Of a DNA stretch of 64,000 nt, positions 51,318-61,050 are shown in pieces. Location: the NCBI RefSeq assembly GCF_000314895.2, contig NZ_CM001773.1, forward strand, positions 1,579,950-1,643,949. The letters run 5' to 3'. This DNA comes from Providencia sneebia DSM 19967 (lineage in GTDB: Bacteria > Pseudomonadota > Gammaproteobacteria > Enterobacterales > Enterobacteriaceae). The translations under genes were made by a program, and so were the position numbers. The notes beneath the pieces were generated by a model that did no database searches, was not told the DNA's origin, and saw only the letters and a program-made list of their open reading frames with translations. Position 1 is the first letter of the stretch, and each line of letters begins with the position of its first letter.

Positions 51318-52026
51318 TGATTTACAAAAAAAATTTGGTGATGTACACGTGCTGCGAGGCATTTCTTGTGAAATCCATTCTCAAGAAGTTGTTTGCATTA
51401 TTGGCCCTTCAGGCTCAGGGAAAAGTACATTTTTACGCTGCTTAAATGCGTTAGAACGCCCAGATGGCGGTGAAATTAAAGTTAATGGCTTTGATGTTCA
51501 TGATCCTAAAACAGATTTAAATAAAATGCGTGAAAATGTTGGTATGGTGTTCCAGCGATTTAATCTTTTTCCGCATATGACGGTTCTCGAAAACTTAATG
51601 ATGGCACCAGTTTCTGTGAAAGGGCTTAAAAAAGCAGAAGCGTTGAAGCAAGCGGAGCAATTATTAATAAAAGTTGGCATGCTAGATAAAATTGATGCAT
51701 GGCCAGCCAGCTTATCTGGTGGGCAACAACAGCGGGTTGCAATTGCTCGCGCGCTTGCCATGCAGCCTTCAATTTTATTGTTTGATGAGCCAACTTCTGC
51801 ACTTGATCCGGAGTTAGTCGGGGAAGTGTTGTCAGTGATGAAAACATTGGCGACAGAAGGAATGACAATGGTGGTTGTGACCCATGAAATGGGCTTTGCT
51901 CGAGAAGTCGCTGATCGCGTAATGTTTATTGATCAAGGAATTATTCAAGAGGAAGGAACACCAGAGCAAATCTTTTATTCACCTAAGAACCCGCGTACTG
52001 CTGAGTTTTTAAGTAAAGTCCTTTAA
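51304..52026 (+). CDS. Amino-acid ABC transporter ATPase (GlnQ type)
   Basis: This 240-residue nucleotide-binding protein has Walker [10 protein letters not shown], the Q-loop [12 protein letters not shown], the signature [16 protein letters not shown], Walker [15 protein letters not shown] and the switch histidine VTHEMGFA. The start codon is GTG at 51304, overlapping the permease gene by 14 bp, with AAGAAGG about 9 bases upstream. Translational coupling with the permease is likely. The operon ends at a shared terminator facing artM. Confidence 0.88.
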   Translation: MIYVNDLQKKFGDVHVLRGISCEIHSQEVVCIIGPSGSGKSTFLRCLNALERPDGGEIKVNGFDVHDPKTDLNKMRENVGMVFQRFNLFPHMTVLENLMMAPVSVKGLKKAEALKQAEQLLIKVGMLDKIDAWPASLSGGQQQRVAIARALAMQPSILLFDEPTSALDPELVGEVLSVMKTLATEGMTMVVVTHEMGFAREVADRVMFIDQGIIQEEGTPEQIFYSPKNPRTAEFLSKVL

Positions 52027-52087
52027 TCGAACTACTGCTTATATTTAAAAGTTAGCTGACTTTTCTATCCGCAGTGCTTCTTAGTAA

Positions 52088-52126
52088 ATAAAAAAACCCG
52101 CTGTTTAAAAACAACGGGTTTATTTA
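52088..52126. terminator. Bidirectional terminator between ABC operon and artM
   Basis: AAACCCG-CTGTTT and AAACAACGGGTTT pair over 13 positions with one imperfect pair and a 2-base loop. T-rich DNA follows on both strands. The flanking genes are convergent. Confidence 0.8.
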
Positions 52127-52150
52127 TGGATAACTACTTTTTATAAGCAA

Positions 52151-52819
52151 TTAATTTCTTTGTTCAAAAGCTAATGCTCGACGTTCAATAAAACGCATAA
52201 TGATGGTCAATATTGCATTGACGACAAGGTAAATAATCCCTGCGGCAACAAACGCCATAACATCCCAGCTTTGCCCAAACACTTGGCTACTATAACCCAT
52301 AATATCCATCATGGTGATTGTACTAGCGAGTGAGGTACTTTTAAAAATTAATACCACTTCATTGGAATAGGATGATAAAGAACGTTTAAAAGCATAAGGT
52401 AGGATAATGCGCATAGTTTGCATTTTAGACATACCTAATGCTTGGCAAGATTGCCATTGACCAGCTGGAATTGCTTTAACAGCACCATGAAATAGTAACG
52501 TTGAGTAAGCTGCGCTATTAAGTGCTAAAGCTGTCACTGCACAAACCCAAGGTGTTGAGATAAAATCCCATAATGCAGGGTAGTTTTGTAATGATTTAAA
52601 TTGGCTTGGTCCATTATAGATTAAGAAGAACTGCACTAATAATGGAGTACCAGTAAATAGCGTTATATAAACTTTAACAGCTTGAGAAATAATAGGGGTT
52701 TTGAGCGATAAAATTAGCGTAAATAATAGCGCTAGGAAAAAAGCGAAAAGTAATGCGCTAAATGTCAGAGATAAACTTGTCGGTAGTCCCGGAAGAATGT
52801 CGAGAATTAAATCGATCAT
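52151..52819 (-). CDS. artM: Arginine ABC transporter permease ArtM
   Basis: ArtM is one of the two membrane subunits of the high-affinity arginine importer. The 222 residues equal E. coli ArtM. Matching segments are [82 protein letters not shown] (in part) and the C-terminal [14 protein letters not shown]. It overlaps artQ by 4 bp and is the last gene of artPIQM. Confidence 0.94.
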   Translation of the reverse strand: MIDLILDILPGLPTSLSLTFSALLFAFFLALLFTLILSLKTPIISQAVKVYITLFTGTPLLVQFFLIYNGPSQFKSLQNYPALWDFISTPWVCAVTALALNSAAYSTLLFHGAVKAIPAGQWQSCQALGMSKMQTMRIILPYAFKRSLSSYSNEVVLIFKSTSLASTITMMDIMGYSSQVFGQSWDVMAFVAAGIIYLVVNAILTIIMRFIERRALAFEQRN

Positions 52820-53556
52820 TTCGATTCACCTCGTTCAAAACGTGTTGTATGCAACTCTATTCTTTTCAAAATGACTTGGCTTAGTAACGTGATCACCAAA
52901 TAAATTAGCCCAACAATAGCATACCAAGTGAAAGGTTCATGCGTGCGGTTAACAATTGTTTTTGTCTGTAGCATTAAATCATTAACACTAATGAGAGAAA
53001 CTAATGCGGTATCTTTTAGCAAGACTAACCATTGGTTTCCAAGCCCAGGAAGTGCATGACGCCACATTTGCGGCATGATGAAACGGAAAAAAATAGTGCG
53101 CTTATTTAAACCTAAAGCAAATCCTGCTTCCCATTGACCATAAGGAACAGCTTTTAAAGCACCTCTTAACGTTTGTGATGCATATGATGCATACAACAAG
53201 GCAAGGGCAATAACACCGCAAGCAAACGGGGTGAAGTCAAATTCGCCGTTATCTGCGAAAAAGATACTCGGATCAATTTGCAGGGTAGTTTGCCAAAAAC
53301 CAAGGTTAAGGGTAATTCCATCCCCTAAAAGATTGATAAGTTGCAGTGTGCCGAAATAGACAAAAAGCACAACCAGTAACTCAGGCAAACCGCGAATGAG
53401 AGTGACCCAGCAAGTGCCTAAAAATGCAATAGGTTTAAAACGAACAGATTCCCATGCGGTAAATAGCATGGCGAGGATTAAACCTAATATTAATGCGGAA
53501 ACAGCAAGGCCGACGGTTAAACCGGCGGCACTTGTTAGAAAGAGAAAATTGTTCAT
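52816..53556 (-). CDS. artQ: Arginine ABC transporter permease ArtQ
   Basis: ArtQ is the second permease subunit, 246 residues against 238 in E. coli. Visible blocks are [46 protein letters not shown] (partly quoted) and [35 protein letters not shown] (partly quoted), with about five hydrophobic segments. Residues 75-105 form a loop longer than in E. coli. It starts 12 bp after the binding-protein gene and overlaps artM by 4 bp. Confidence 0.93.
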   Translation of the reverse strand: MNNFLFLTSAAGLTVGLAVSALILGLILAMLFTAWESVRFKPIAFLGTCWVTLIRGLPELLVVLFVYFGTLQLINLLGDGITLNLGFWQTTLQIDPSIFFADNGEFDFTPFACGVIALALLYASYASQTLRGALKAVPYGQWEAGFALGLNKRTIFFRFIMPQMWRHALPGLGNQWLVLLKDTALVSLISVNDLMLQTKTIVNRTHEPFTWYAIVGLIYLVITLLSQVILKRIELHTTRFERGESK

Positions 53557-53568
53557 TAACTGTATCGA

Positions 53569-54312
53569 TTATTGTTCAAACCATTTTTTGTAGATAACGT
53601 CATAGGTGCCGTCTGCTTTTACTTCAGCTAAGGCTTTATTCATTTTATCTAACAGCTCTTTATTACCTTTACGAACCGCGATGCCAAGGCCAATACCAAA
53701 ATATTCAGGATCAGTCACTTTTTCACCAACCGCCCCAAGGTTTTCGTTACCTTTGCCTTTTAGCCATTCATCTGCTACGGCAGTATCACCAAATACCGCA
53801 TCAATACGCCCATTTTGTAAATCAAGGATAGCTGATTGGTAGTTGTCATAAGGAACGGGTGTCATACCTTTATGCTGTTCCAGTATGTATTTTTGGTGAG
53901 TCGTTCCGTTTTGCACACCAATTTTTTTACCTTGAAGCTGGTCAACAGATGATACTTTTTCCTTCACAGCAATAAATTCTGCTGAATTAGGATAGTAAGT
54001 GTCTGTAAAATCAACTTGTTTTTGACGTTCAGGGGTAATGTCAATGCCCGCCATCAATGCTTCAAAACGGCGGAATTTTAAGCTAGGGATTAAGCTATCG
54101 AAAGATTGGTGTGTGAAAGTACAAGTTGCATCCATTTTTTGGCAGATAGCATTTGCAAGATCAACATCAAATCCAATGATCTGATTGTTTGCATCAAACA
54201 TCTCAAATGGAGCATAAGTGGCTTCTGTCGCAAAACGAATAGTTTCTTTTTCTGCCGCAGTTGCCGATAAGGTTACAGCGCCTAGTAGTGCAGCTAATAT
54301 TATTTTTTTCAT
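53569..54312 (-). CDS. artI: Arginine ABC transporter binding protein ArtI/ArtJ
   Basis: This 247-residue periplasmic protein has a 19-residue signal peptide (KKIILAALLGAVTLSATA). The mature part aligns with E. coli ArtI and ArtJ: IRFATEATYAPFE, IIGFDVDLANAICQKMDATC, FDSLIPSLKFRRFEALMAGIDITPER (partly quoted), KIGVQNGTTHQKYI, LQNGRIDAVFGDTAVADEWL and GIGLGIAVRKGN. I use artI because it lies between artP and artQ, as in E. coli artPIQM; no separate artJ is seen in the window. Expected ligand is arginine, or basic amino acids. Confidence 0.9.
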   Translation of the reverse strand: MKKIILAALLGAVTLSATAAEKETIRFATEATYAPFEMFDANNQIIGFDVDLANAICQKMDATCTFTHQSFDSLIPSLKFRRFEALMAGIDITPERQKQVDFTDTYYPNSAEFIAVKEKVSSVDQLQGKKIGVQNGTTHQKYILEQHKGMTPVPYDNYQSAILDLQNGRIDAVFGDTAVADEWLKGKGNENLGAVGEKVTDPEYFGIGLGIAVRKGNKELLDKMNKALAEVKADGTYDVIYKKWFEQ

Positions 54313-54330
54313 TGCTTGATCCTATATCTA

Positions 54331-55059
54331 TTAGTGGGACAGATAATTTGCAAATGCTTCAGTTTGAGGTGAAGCGAAATGGCTAGCATCTCCTTGCTCA
54401 ACGATATGACCATTTTCCATATAGACAACACGGCTTGCCGCTTTTCTGGCAATTTCAACTTCATGTGTAACTATCACTTGAGTGATCCCTGTCGCAGATA
54501 GTTCTTTTATAATATCAACGACTTGAGCTGTGATTTCTGGGTCAAGAGCTGCTGTTGGTTCATCAAATAATAAAACTTGAGGTTCCATCATCAATGCTCT
54601 TGCAATTGCAACACGCTGTTGTTGCCCACCGGATAAATGCAGTGGGAAGCGAGTTGAAAACTGGGTTAAACGTAGGCGTTCAAGCAGTTTTTCTGCTTTT
54701 GCTTTTGCTTCTTGGCGTGATAGCTTTAATACTCTGCATGGTGCTTCAATAAGATTATCCATCACAGTTAAGTGAGGCCATAAATTATATTGCTGGAAAA
54801 CCATACCGACATTTTGGCGAAGGGTACGGATAGATTTTGCATCAGGTGTTGCTGCAAAATCAAATTGTTGGCCAGCAATCGCAAGTTGGCCTGAGCGCGG
54901 CATCTCCAATAGATTTAGAACTCTTAACAATGAGCTCTTACCTGCACCACTTGGTCCAAGCAGTACCATTGTCTCACCCGCAGAACACGCTAAGTTAATA
55001 TCAAAGAGTGCCTGATGCGCGCCATAGAAACAGTTTATATTTTTTAATTGAATGCTCAT
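54331..55059 (-). CDS. artP: Arginine ABC transporter ATPase ArtP
   Basis: ArtP powers the arginine importer. The 242 residues equal E. coli ArtP and begin the same way ([21 protein letters not shown], in part). Walker A is GPSGAGKSS, the Q-loop [12 protein letters not shown], the signature LSGGQQQR, Walker [15 protein letters not shown] and the switch VTHEVEIA. I set the start at the ATG at 55059 by this alignment; a TTG three codons upstream is better spaced from an AGGA sequence and cannot be excluded. AT-rich palindromic DNA at about 55110-55135 may hold ArgR boxes. Confidence 0.94.
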   Translation of the reverse strand: MSIQLKNINCFYGAHQALFDINLACSAGETMVLLGPSGAGKSSLLRVLNLLEMPRSGQLAIAGQQFDFAATPDAKSIRTLRQNVGMVFQQYNLWPHLTVMDNLIEAPCRVLKLSRQEAKAKAEKLLERLRLTQFSTRFPLHLSGGQQQRVAIARALMMEPQVLLFDEPTAALDPEITAQVVDIIKELSATGITQVIVTHEVEIARKAASRVVYMENGHIVEQGDASHFASPQTEAFANYLSH

Positions 55060-55109
55060 GCTTACCAATAATATCCTATTTAACTCACACAGATATTAAT
55101 CCTGTAAGC

Positions 55110-55135
55110 ATATTTATGCAATATTATATGCATAA
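55110..55135 (-). promoter_or_regulatory. Possible ArgR site upstream of artP
   Basis: On the minus strand, overlapping near-palindromes built from TGCAT and ATGCA lie about 55-75 bases before the artP start. ArgR boxes have TGAAT-N4-ATTCA symmetry; here the arms are TGCAT-like and the spacing is not exact, so this is only a candidate. Confidence 0.25.
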
Positions 55136-55156
55136 AAATTTGGTTTTTTACGTATA

Positions 55157-56641
55157 TTATGGCTTTTCTGTTAATGACTCACTTTCGTTTTGAGACTTAG
55201 CTGTAAGCTGTTTATCCCGCTCAAAAGCTAATTCACTAATCCGTTTTGCCATACCTTTAAAAATAAATAAATGTGCTGGCATCATAGCAAACCAATATAG
55301 TAATCCTGAAAAGCCAGCAGGATGCCACCAAGCACGCACATCAATAGAGCGACGGCTACCACTATCATGGATAGTAAATGTGAGTCGGCCTAGCCCGGGG
55401 GCTTTCATGCCAAATAGAAGACTAAGTTGTTTGCCCGGCTCTATATTAATCACTCGCCAGCCATCAATTTCATCACCAAGCTGTAATTCTTCACGTGCAG
55501 GTCGGCCATATTTCACTTTGTTGAGCATGATGTCATCAATAATAGCTCGCGTTTTCCACAGCGCATTTGCATAAAAATAGCCATTTTTACCACCAATTTG
55601 CTGAACAACATGCCAAAGTGATTCTGTGCTAGCGGATGTGCCTAAGGTGAATCCTGCTTGTTTTGGGTAAAAGCCGTAACCTGGGCGCCAGCGTTTTTTC
55701 ACTTCTGGATCATAGCCCCAGTCCGCATTATCGATGGCACTAGCTTCTTGGGCTAAAGTTTCTTTTACCGCATCATCAAAGGATATGAGGGTTTGAGGAA
55801 TAAGCTCCCGTATTGCTTTATCGTCAGCAGGAAGGTCATGTTGTAGACCTTGGATCAGCTCTTTTGCAATAGCGGGTGGAACTGAGGTGATAAGGCTAAT
55901 AAAGTGTATGGAAATCATACTGATTGGAATTGGGATTGGCAGCAGTAAACGGTGTTTTCCACTAATTTTAATAAAGCGCTTAAATAGCTCTTGGTAACTG
56001 ATATATTCTGGACCACCGGCATCATAGATTTTACTTTCTGTTGTCGGTAATTTGGCAAGCTCAGTGAGGTAAAATAAAATATTGCTCAGAGCAATAGGTG
56101 AAGATTTTGAACGAACCCAGCGTGGCGGCGTTAAAATGGCTAAGTTGTAAACCATATCACGCATAATTTCAAAAGCTGCGGAGCCAGAACCGACAATGAT
56201 GGCTGAGCGAATTTCTGTGACAGGCACTTTGCTTTCACGCAATATTTCCCCGGTTAAACGCCGAGAAATTAAATGTTGCGAGTAACTATGACCATGTTGC
56301 AATGAGCTGAGATAAATAACATGTTTTACATTAGAGTGGTCAAGGGCTTGTTGAACATGACGCGCAGCGGTACGTTCACGTTCAATTAAATTTGCCTGAT
56401 CAGCCATACTGTGGACGAGGAAATAAACGATATCAATTTCTTTCATCGTGTCTTGCAGTGTTTTAGGATCTTGCAAGTCAACATAAATGCATTGCGTATT
56501 TTGCCAGCCTTGCGAAAGCATCCAGTCAACTCGTCTTGCAGCAGCTGTGACTTGGTGGCCTTGACTAATTAATTCAGGAATTAGGTTTTGACCTATATAG
56601 CCACTAGCACCAAGTACCAAAATACGTTGTTTTTCATTCAT
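55157..56641 (-). CDS. ybjT: SDR-fold/DUF2867 membrane protein YbjT
   Basis: This 494-residue protein aligns along its length with E. coli YbjT (476). An N-terminal Rossmann fold (RILVLGASGYIGQNLIPEL) and VYFLVHSM, IYLSSLQH, VTEIRSAIIVGSGSAAFEIMRDMVYNL (partly quoted) and LTPPRWVRSKSSPIAL form the NAD(P)-binding part. From about residue 330 the DUF2867 domain follows, with FGMKAPGLGRLTF, and a hydrophobic segment near the end (LLYWFAMMPAHLFIFKGMA, in part). The substrate is unknown. I chose the ATG at 56641, seven bases after AGGA; an ATG at 56665 lacks a ribosome binding site. Confidence 0.9.
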   Translation of the reverse strand: MNEKQRILVLGASGYIGQNLIPELISQGHQVTAAARRVDWMLSQGWQNTQCIYVDLQDPKTLQDTMKEIDIVYFLVHSMADQANLIERERTAARHVQQALDHSNVKHVIYLSSLQHGHSYSQHLISRRLTGEILRESKVPVTEIRSAIIVGSGSAAFEIMRDMVYNLAILTPPRWVRSKSSPIALSNILFYLTELAKLPTTESKIYDAGGPEYISYQELFKRFIKISGKHRLLLPIPIPISMISIHFISLITSVPPAIAKELIQGLQHDLPADDKAIRELIPQTLISFDDAVKETLAQEASAIDNADWGYDPEVKKRWRPGYGFYPKQAGFTLGTSASTESLWHVVQQIGGKNGYFYANALWKTRAIIDDIMLNKVKYGRPAREELQLGDEIDGWRVINIEPGKQLSLLFGMKAPGLGRLTFTIHDSGSRRSIDVRAWWHPAGFSGLLYWFAMMPAHLFIFKGMAKRISELAFERDKQLTAKSQNESESLTEKP

Positions 56642-56795
56642 GTTATTTTCCTGTTGCTCACTCATTTTTCACTATTGTGACTGAAATTCCGTTTATGTAA
56701 AGCGCTGTAAAATATCCTCATTTTGTGACTATTCGCTTTTGTATTAAACAGTAAATTAATCGCAGACCTAATAAGTTTTAAATAAAAATGATTAT

Positions 56796-57695
56796 TTAAG
56801 TGAAAAAGGCCATCAATATTGGTGTGAGCAGGCTAAGAACAAATCCATGAACAATGGCCGCAGGCACAATTGAAACACCGCCGCTTCGTTGTAAGACAGG
56901 AAGTGTAAAATCCATAGAGGTTGAACCACATATTCCTAATGCAGTTGAGCGATAACGGTTAATAATCATCGGGATAAGCATGATAGCTGTCAGCTCACGT
57001 GCTAAATCATTAAAAAATGCCGCGCTGCCCATGACTGGCCCATAAGCATCCGTTAACACAATGCCTGTCAATGAATACCACCCAAAGCCTGATGCTAATG
57101 CTAGGCCCATTTTGACAGGTAAACCTAGTAATAATGCGGCAATAACTCCACCTACTAAAGCACTTATCGCCATAACAAGGGCAATGATTGTGCCACGACG
57201 ATTGACCAATATTTGGCGAATATTCATTCCGCTGTTACGTAATTGAATACCAACAAGCAGTAATAATACCATTAGCGCAACTTGGCTGCCTTTATCGGCA
57301 TAGTGGAGAAAGTCGAACCCAGTTAGACCAACTAAAAAGCCAATAAGTAATACACCACATAATTGTAATGACTCAAGAACCATTTTAAGCCGTGATGGTG
57401 GCTTAGCTTGTTTATGTAACGGTATTTTCCAAGGATCAAGTTTATCCAATATTAGAAGTGAAATAAGGTTTAGCGAAAATATGCAGGCAAAGAATGTCAA
57501 TGCATAAACTAAAATTGAGAATAAATGAGCACTTAAATTTTCGAGTAGCGCAAGGGTGATCCCCATTAAAAATAGAATGATGTAAACCATTGAATTTAAT
57601 GCGCGATGAACAAGATCAAGCAGCGGCTTATTTTTTATTGAAATAAGGTAGCCGAGTGTAAGTGGCAACAGAATAATGAGTAGTCCTGAATACAT
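56796..57695 (-). CDS. lysO: L-lysine exporter LysO (YbjE)
   Basis: LysO exports L-lysine and gives resistance to the toxic analogue thialysine in E. coli. The protein has 299 residues with about eight hydrophobic segments: an N-terminal half (SGLLIILLPLTLGYLIS, YIILFLMGITLALLENL) and a C-terminal half with GFGWYSLTGIVLTDAYGPVMG, FFNDLARELTAIMLIP and CGSTSMDFTLPVLQRSGG, the conserved LysO region with acidic residues in the membrane. It stands alone, divergent from ybjD. I see no lysine riboswitch upstream. Confidence 0.9.
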   Translation of the reverse strand: MYSGLLIILLPLTLGYLISIKNKPLLDLVHRALNSMVYIILFLMGITLALLENLSAHLFSILVYALTFFACIFSLNLISLLILDKLDPWKIPLHKQAKPPSRLKMVLESLQLCGVLLIGFLVGLTGFDFLHYADKGSQVALMVLLLLVGIQLRNSGMNIRQILVNRRGTIIALVMAISALVGGVIAALLLGLPVKMGLALASGFGWYSLTGIVLTDAYGPVMGSAAFFNDLARELTAIMLIPMIINRYRSTALGICGSTSMDFTLPVLQRSGGVSIVPAAIVHGFVLSLLTPILMAFFT

Positions 57696-58085
57696 TTTTG
57701 CATCCTTAAAATTATCCCATTAATAAATTCATCGTGAGCTTTTTATTATCGAAATTATCTTACTTACTACTAAGCTATAACTTAAATTATTTAGGGGTGG
57801 CGTCTTTTTCTCCAATACTTGATTAAAAATAGGATAAAAAGGCTAAAAAATAAAGTTTAACTATTTTATAACACTATAAATAGATGCTCAACACAGTTTG
57901 ATTTATTGCTAGATGGTTTAATTGCTTTAATTAGCGATACGTCGTTAATGAGTACTTAATAACAAAAAGCTCAATTAACAAAGAAAATTAGCCAATTTGG
58001 CGTTAAAAATAGTTAGCGACAATAGTCATAGAGTCTGTTATTTAGGTAGACTCTATTTATAATTTATCAGCAAGAAGAGGGTAGT
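57696..58085. other. Divergent promoter region lysO/ybjD
   Basis: About 390 bp of AT-rich DNA without a credible gene, which must carry the promoters of lysO (leftward) and ybjD (rightward). I looked for a lysine riboswitch and for ArgR boxes and saw neither. Confidence 0.45.
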
Positions 58086-59747
58086 ATGTATCTGGAACGT
58101 GTGGAAATATACGGTTTTAGAGGGATTAACCGGCTATCACTTGCTCTGAACAAGAATACTGTTTTGATTGGTGAGAACTCTTGGGGAAAATCAAGCCTTT
58201 TAGATGCATTAACTATTTTACTTTCTCCAGAACAAGAAAATTATCAATTTACGCAACATGATTTCCATCATCCAGCTGGAGAAGATGAGACAAGGTTTCG
58301 TTCTTTACAGATTGTCCTAAAATTTCGCGAAGGTCATGAAGGGCGTCACCGCTCCTTTCGTTTTAAAAATTTAATGTCAGTATGGGTTGATAATAACGAC
58401 AACCTAAAACATATCTATTATCGCGTGAGTGCTGTCTTAAAAGATGATGGCAGTATCAGTGTTGATAGAAGTTTTCTTGATGGTGGCGGTAATAAACTCT
58501 CTTTGGATAATGTCAGTAAATATATAAAAGAAATTATCCGGCTTTATCCTGTCATTCGATTACGAGATGCGCGTTTTTTAAATAATATAAGCTCTGAAAC
58601 TATTGTGGTCGGCGATAAAGAAGCTCGTGATGTATTTAATACCAGAATGGAAGAACTAACGCGTGCTTTAGTGAATAACCCTGAGCGTTTAAGTGATGAA
58701 GAGTTGATGGAAGGTGTAGATGCCATGCAGCAACTGTTGAGCCACTATTTCGCAGGGCAAAGCAATTACATGTTTAGTAATAGTAAGATTATCAATTTAG
58801 AGCCTCGAAAAAGAGGTTGGCATGCATTAGACAATATCAGCCGTATTATTGCTAAACCAAATCAACGCAATATTCGCCTAATTATCCTAGGGATGTTTGC
58901 TTCAATTTTGCAAGCAAAAGGTAATATACAATTAGATAAGTATGCTCGCCCAATTTTAATTATTGAAGATCCTGAAACGCGCTTACATCCTATTATGTTA
59001 TCTATTGCTTGGGGGTTATTAAATTTATTTTCCTTGCAACGTATTACAACGACAAATTCAGGTGAGCTGTTATCTCAAGTCCCAATTGAAAATCTTTGCC
59101 GCTTAGTGCGCGATACGGGTAAAGTTTCTGCTTACCGTTTAGGGAAAAATGATTTATCTCCAGAAGAAATTCGCAAAATCTCTTTTCATATCCGCTTCAA
59201 CCGCCCATCTGCTTTATTTGCAAGATGTTGGTTATTAGTTGAAGGCGAAACTGAAATTTGGTTAATGAATGAGCTAGCTCGTCAGTGCAACTATTTCTTT
59301 GAAACCGAAGGGATCAAAGTGATTGAATTTGCACAAAGTGGCCTCAAGCCCCTTTTAAAATTTGCCCACCAAATGGGAATAGAGTGGCACACATTGGTTG
59401 ATGGTGATGAGGCGGGTAAAAAATATGCAGCTACAGCACTGCATTATGCTGAAAAAGCGAATGATAGCCCGAGAGATAGATTAACCAAATTACCCGCTCT
59501 TGATATTGAACACTTTTTATATCGAGAAGGTTTCGGGCGGCTATTTCATGAAATATCCGGCATCCCTGATAATGCAAAAGTTTCTACCCGTAGAATTATT
59601 ATTAAAGCAATATCAAAAACATCAAAACCGGATATGGCAATTGCAATTGTAAACCGTGCTGCAGAATTAGGCCCAGACTCTATTCCCTCAGAGCTCAAGA
59701 ATATGTTCTCAAGAGTGGCGTGGTTAGCTCGAGGCAAGGCTTATTAA
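58086..59747 (+). CDS. ybjD: OLD-family ATP-dependent nuclease YbjD
   Basis: This 553-residue protein is the orthologue of E. coli YbjD (552), an overcoming-lysogenization-defect (OLD) family protein with an N-terminal ABC-type ATPase and a C-terminal TOPRIM nuclease domain. Walker A is GENSWGKSS (residues 29-37); the signature and Walker B region lies at LIIEDPETRLHPIML. The TOPRIM part has LLVEGETEIWLMNEL and the metal-binding TLVDGDEAGKKYA. Class 2 OLD nucleases act on DNA repair or phage defence; the role of chromosomal YbjD is unknown. GAGG precedes the ATG. It ends 192 bp before macA. Confidence 0.92.
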   Translation: MYLERVEIYGFRGINRLSLALNKNTVLIGENSWGKSSLLDALTILLSPEQENYQFTQHDFHHPAGEDETRFRSLQIVLKFREGHEGRHRSFRFKNLMSVWVDNNDNLKHIYYRVSAVLKDDGSISVDRSFLDGGGNKLSLDNVSKYIKEIIRLYPVIRLRDARFLNNISSETIVVGDKEARDVFNTRMEELTRALVNNPERLSDEELMEGVDAMQQLLSHYFAGQSNYMFSNSKIINLEPRKRGWHALDNISRIIAKPNQRNIRLIILGMFASILQAKGNIQLDKYARPILIIEDPETRLHPIMLSIAWGLLNLFSLQRITTTNSGELLSQVPIENLCRLVRDTGKVSAYRLGKNDLSPEEIRKISFHIRFNRPSALFARCWLLVEGETEIWLMNELARQCNYFFETEGIKVIEFAQSGLKPLLKFAHQMGIEWHTLVDGDEAGKKYAATALHYAEKANDSPRDRLTKLPALDIEHFLYREGFGRLFHEISGIPDNAKVSTRRIIIKAISKTSKPDMAIAIVNRAAELGPDSIPSELKNMFSRVAWLARGKAY

Positions 59748-59812
59748 ATTAAACCTAAATGTAAGGGAAAAAGGTAGGTAAAAAATTTGTCATAGGTTTA
59801 GACTGCTTCACT

Positions 59813-59852
59813 CTGATCGAATTAATACAAATTTTTATATTGGTTCGATCAG
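59813..59852 (+). promoter_or_regulatory. 9-bp inverted repeat upstream of macA
   Basis: CTGATCGAA (59813-59821) and TTCGATCAG (59844-59852) form a perfect 9-bp inverted repeat with a 22-base AT-rich spacer. It could be an operator flanking a promoter or the first hairpin of a leader RNA. It lies 88-127 bases before macA. Confidence 0.5.
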
Positions 59853-59899
59853 CTAGCCAAATAAAGGATAGTCATATTCTTTGTATTATCAGTATGTTC

Positions 59900-59920
59900 A
59901 AAGGGCTTAGCCCTTTTTTT
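59900..59920 (+). terminator. Terminator/attenuator 19 bp before macA
   Basis: AAAGGGC / GCCCTTT (7 bp, loop TTA) is followed by further T, seven in all. It ends 19 bp before the macA ATG. It terminates ybjD transcription, but any promoter for macA within 59748-59899 would also have to read through it. Confidence 0.8.
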
Positions 59921-59939
59921 ATCATAGGTACCCGCATTA

Positions 59940-61049
59940 ATGAAAGTGAAAAAATGGAAAAAATGGCTAGTCGCATTGCTAGTTATTTTTATTGTTGCTG
60001 TAGCCGCTTTTCTCCTATTCTCTGAAGATAAAAAAGAAGTCTATCAAACAGTTGCAGTGACTCGAGGAGATTTGAATAAACAAGTGCAAGCAACAGGACA
60101 ACTTGATGCGGTGCGTAAGGTTGATGTTGGTGCGCAGGTAAGTGGGCAACTGCAAACGTTATATGTCAAAGAAGGTGATAAAGTTAATAAAGGAGATTTA
60201 TTAGCCGTTATTGATCCACAAAAAGCACAAAATGATGTGACTGAATCACAAGAAACAACACACGAATTAGAAGCGAATTTGGCTTTAGTAAAAGCGGAGC
60301 TAAAGCTTGCTGAAATGACTTATCAGCGCCAATTAAGTTTATCAAAATTACAGGCCGTATCTAAGCAGGAATTAGACAAGGCACAAACAGATGTGCAGGT
60401 AAAAAAAGCGCAAGTGGCCACTTATCAAGCACAAATTAAACGCAACCAAGCGCGGTTAGATTCAGCGAGAACTAATCTGCAATATACCAATATTACTGCG
60501 CCAATGGATGGTATCGTGACATTCATTAAAACTTTACAAGGGCAAACGGTGATTGCAGCGCAAGAAGCGCCAACCATTTTGACATTGGCAGATCTTAATA
60601 CCATGCTGGTGAAAGCTGAAGTTTCGGAAGCTGATGTGATTTATCTAAAACCAGGCCAAGCGGCATCTTTTACGGTTTTAGGTGCTCCTGATAAAGTATT
60701 TTCGGGTGAATTAAAAGATATTTTGCCTACGCCTGAAAAAATTAATGACGCCATTTTTTACTATGCGCGCTTTGAAGTACCAAATCCTCAACATATTTTA
60801 AAATTGCAAATGACGGCGCAGATTAAAATTGAATTGGAATCCCACAAAGATGTATTGATGTTGCCTTTATCAAGTCTTGGGGATGAAGTTTCACCGCAAA
60901 TCTATGAAGTTGAAGTGCTAAATGGTGAAAATATTGAGAAGCGTCAGGTGAAAGTAGGTAGCAGAAATGATATCTCCATTGAAATCATTGATGGGCTTAA
61001 AGAAGGTGATTTGGTAGTGACTGGCCGTAGTAGTCAATTGGAGAGCTAA
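59940..61049 (+). CDS. macA: Macrolide efflux periplasmic adaptor MacA
   Basis: MacA is the membrane-fusion protein of the MacAB-TolC efflux pump, which exports macrolides, enterotoxin and haem precursors. The 369-residue protein (E. coli 371) has an N-terminal membrane helix ([19 protein letters not shown]), a lipoyl half-motif ([20 protein letters not shown]), a coiled-coil hairpin from about residue 95 to 165, the second lipoyl half ([18 protein letters not shown]) and a beta-barrel with [16 protein letters not shown] lies ten bases before the ATG. macB starts 1 bp after the stop. Confidence 0.94.
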   Translation: MKVKKWKKWLVALLVIFIVAVAAFLLFSEDKKEVYQTVAVTRGDLNKQVQATGQLDAVRKVDVGAQVSGQLQTLYVKEGDKVNKGDLLAVIDPQKAQNDVTESQETTHELEANLALVKAELKLAEMTYQRQLSLSKLQAVSKQELDKAQTDVQVKKAQVATYQAQIKRNQARLDSARTNLQYTNITAPMDGIVTFIKTLQGQTVIAAQEAPTILTLADLNTMLVKAEVSEADVIYLKPGQAASFTVLGAPDKVFSGELKDILPTPEKINDAIFYYARFEVPNPQHILKLQMTAQIKIELESHKDVLMLPLSSLGDEVSPQIYEVEVLNGENIEKRQVKVGSRNDISIEIIDGLKEGDLVVTGRSSQLES

Positions 61050-61050
61050 T

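Noticed and set aside
57696..58085. Lysine riboswitch upstream of lysO
   Set aside because: No L-box core sequence or characteristic junction could be found.
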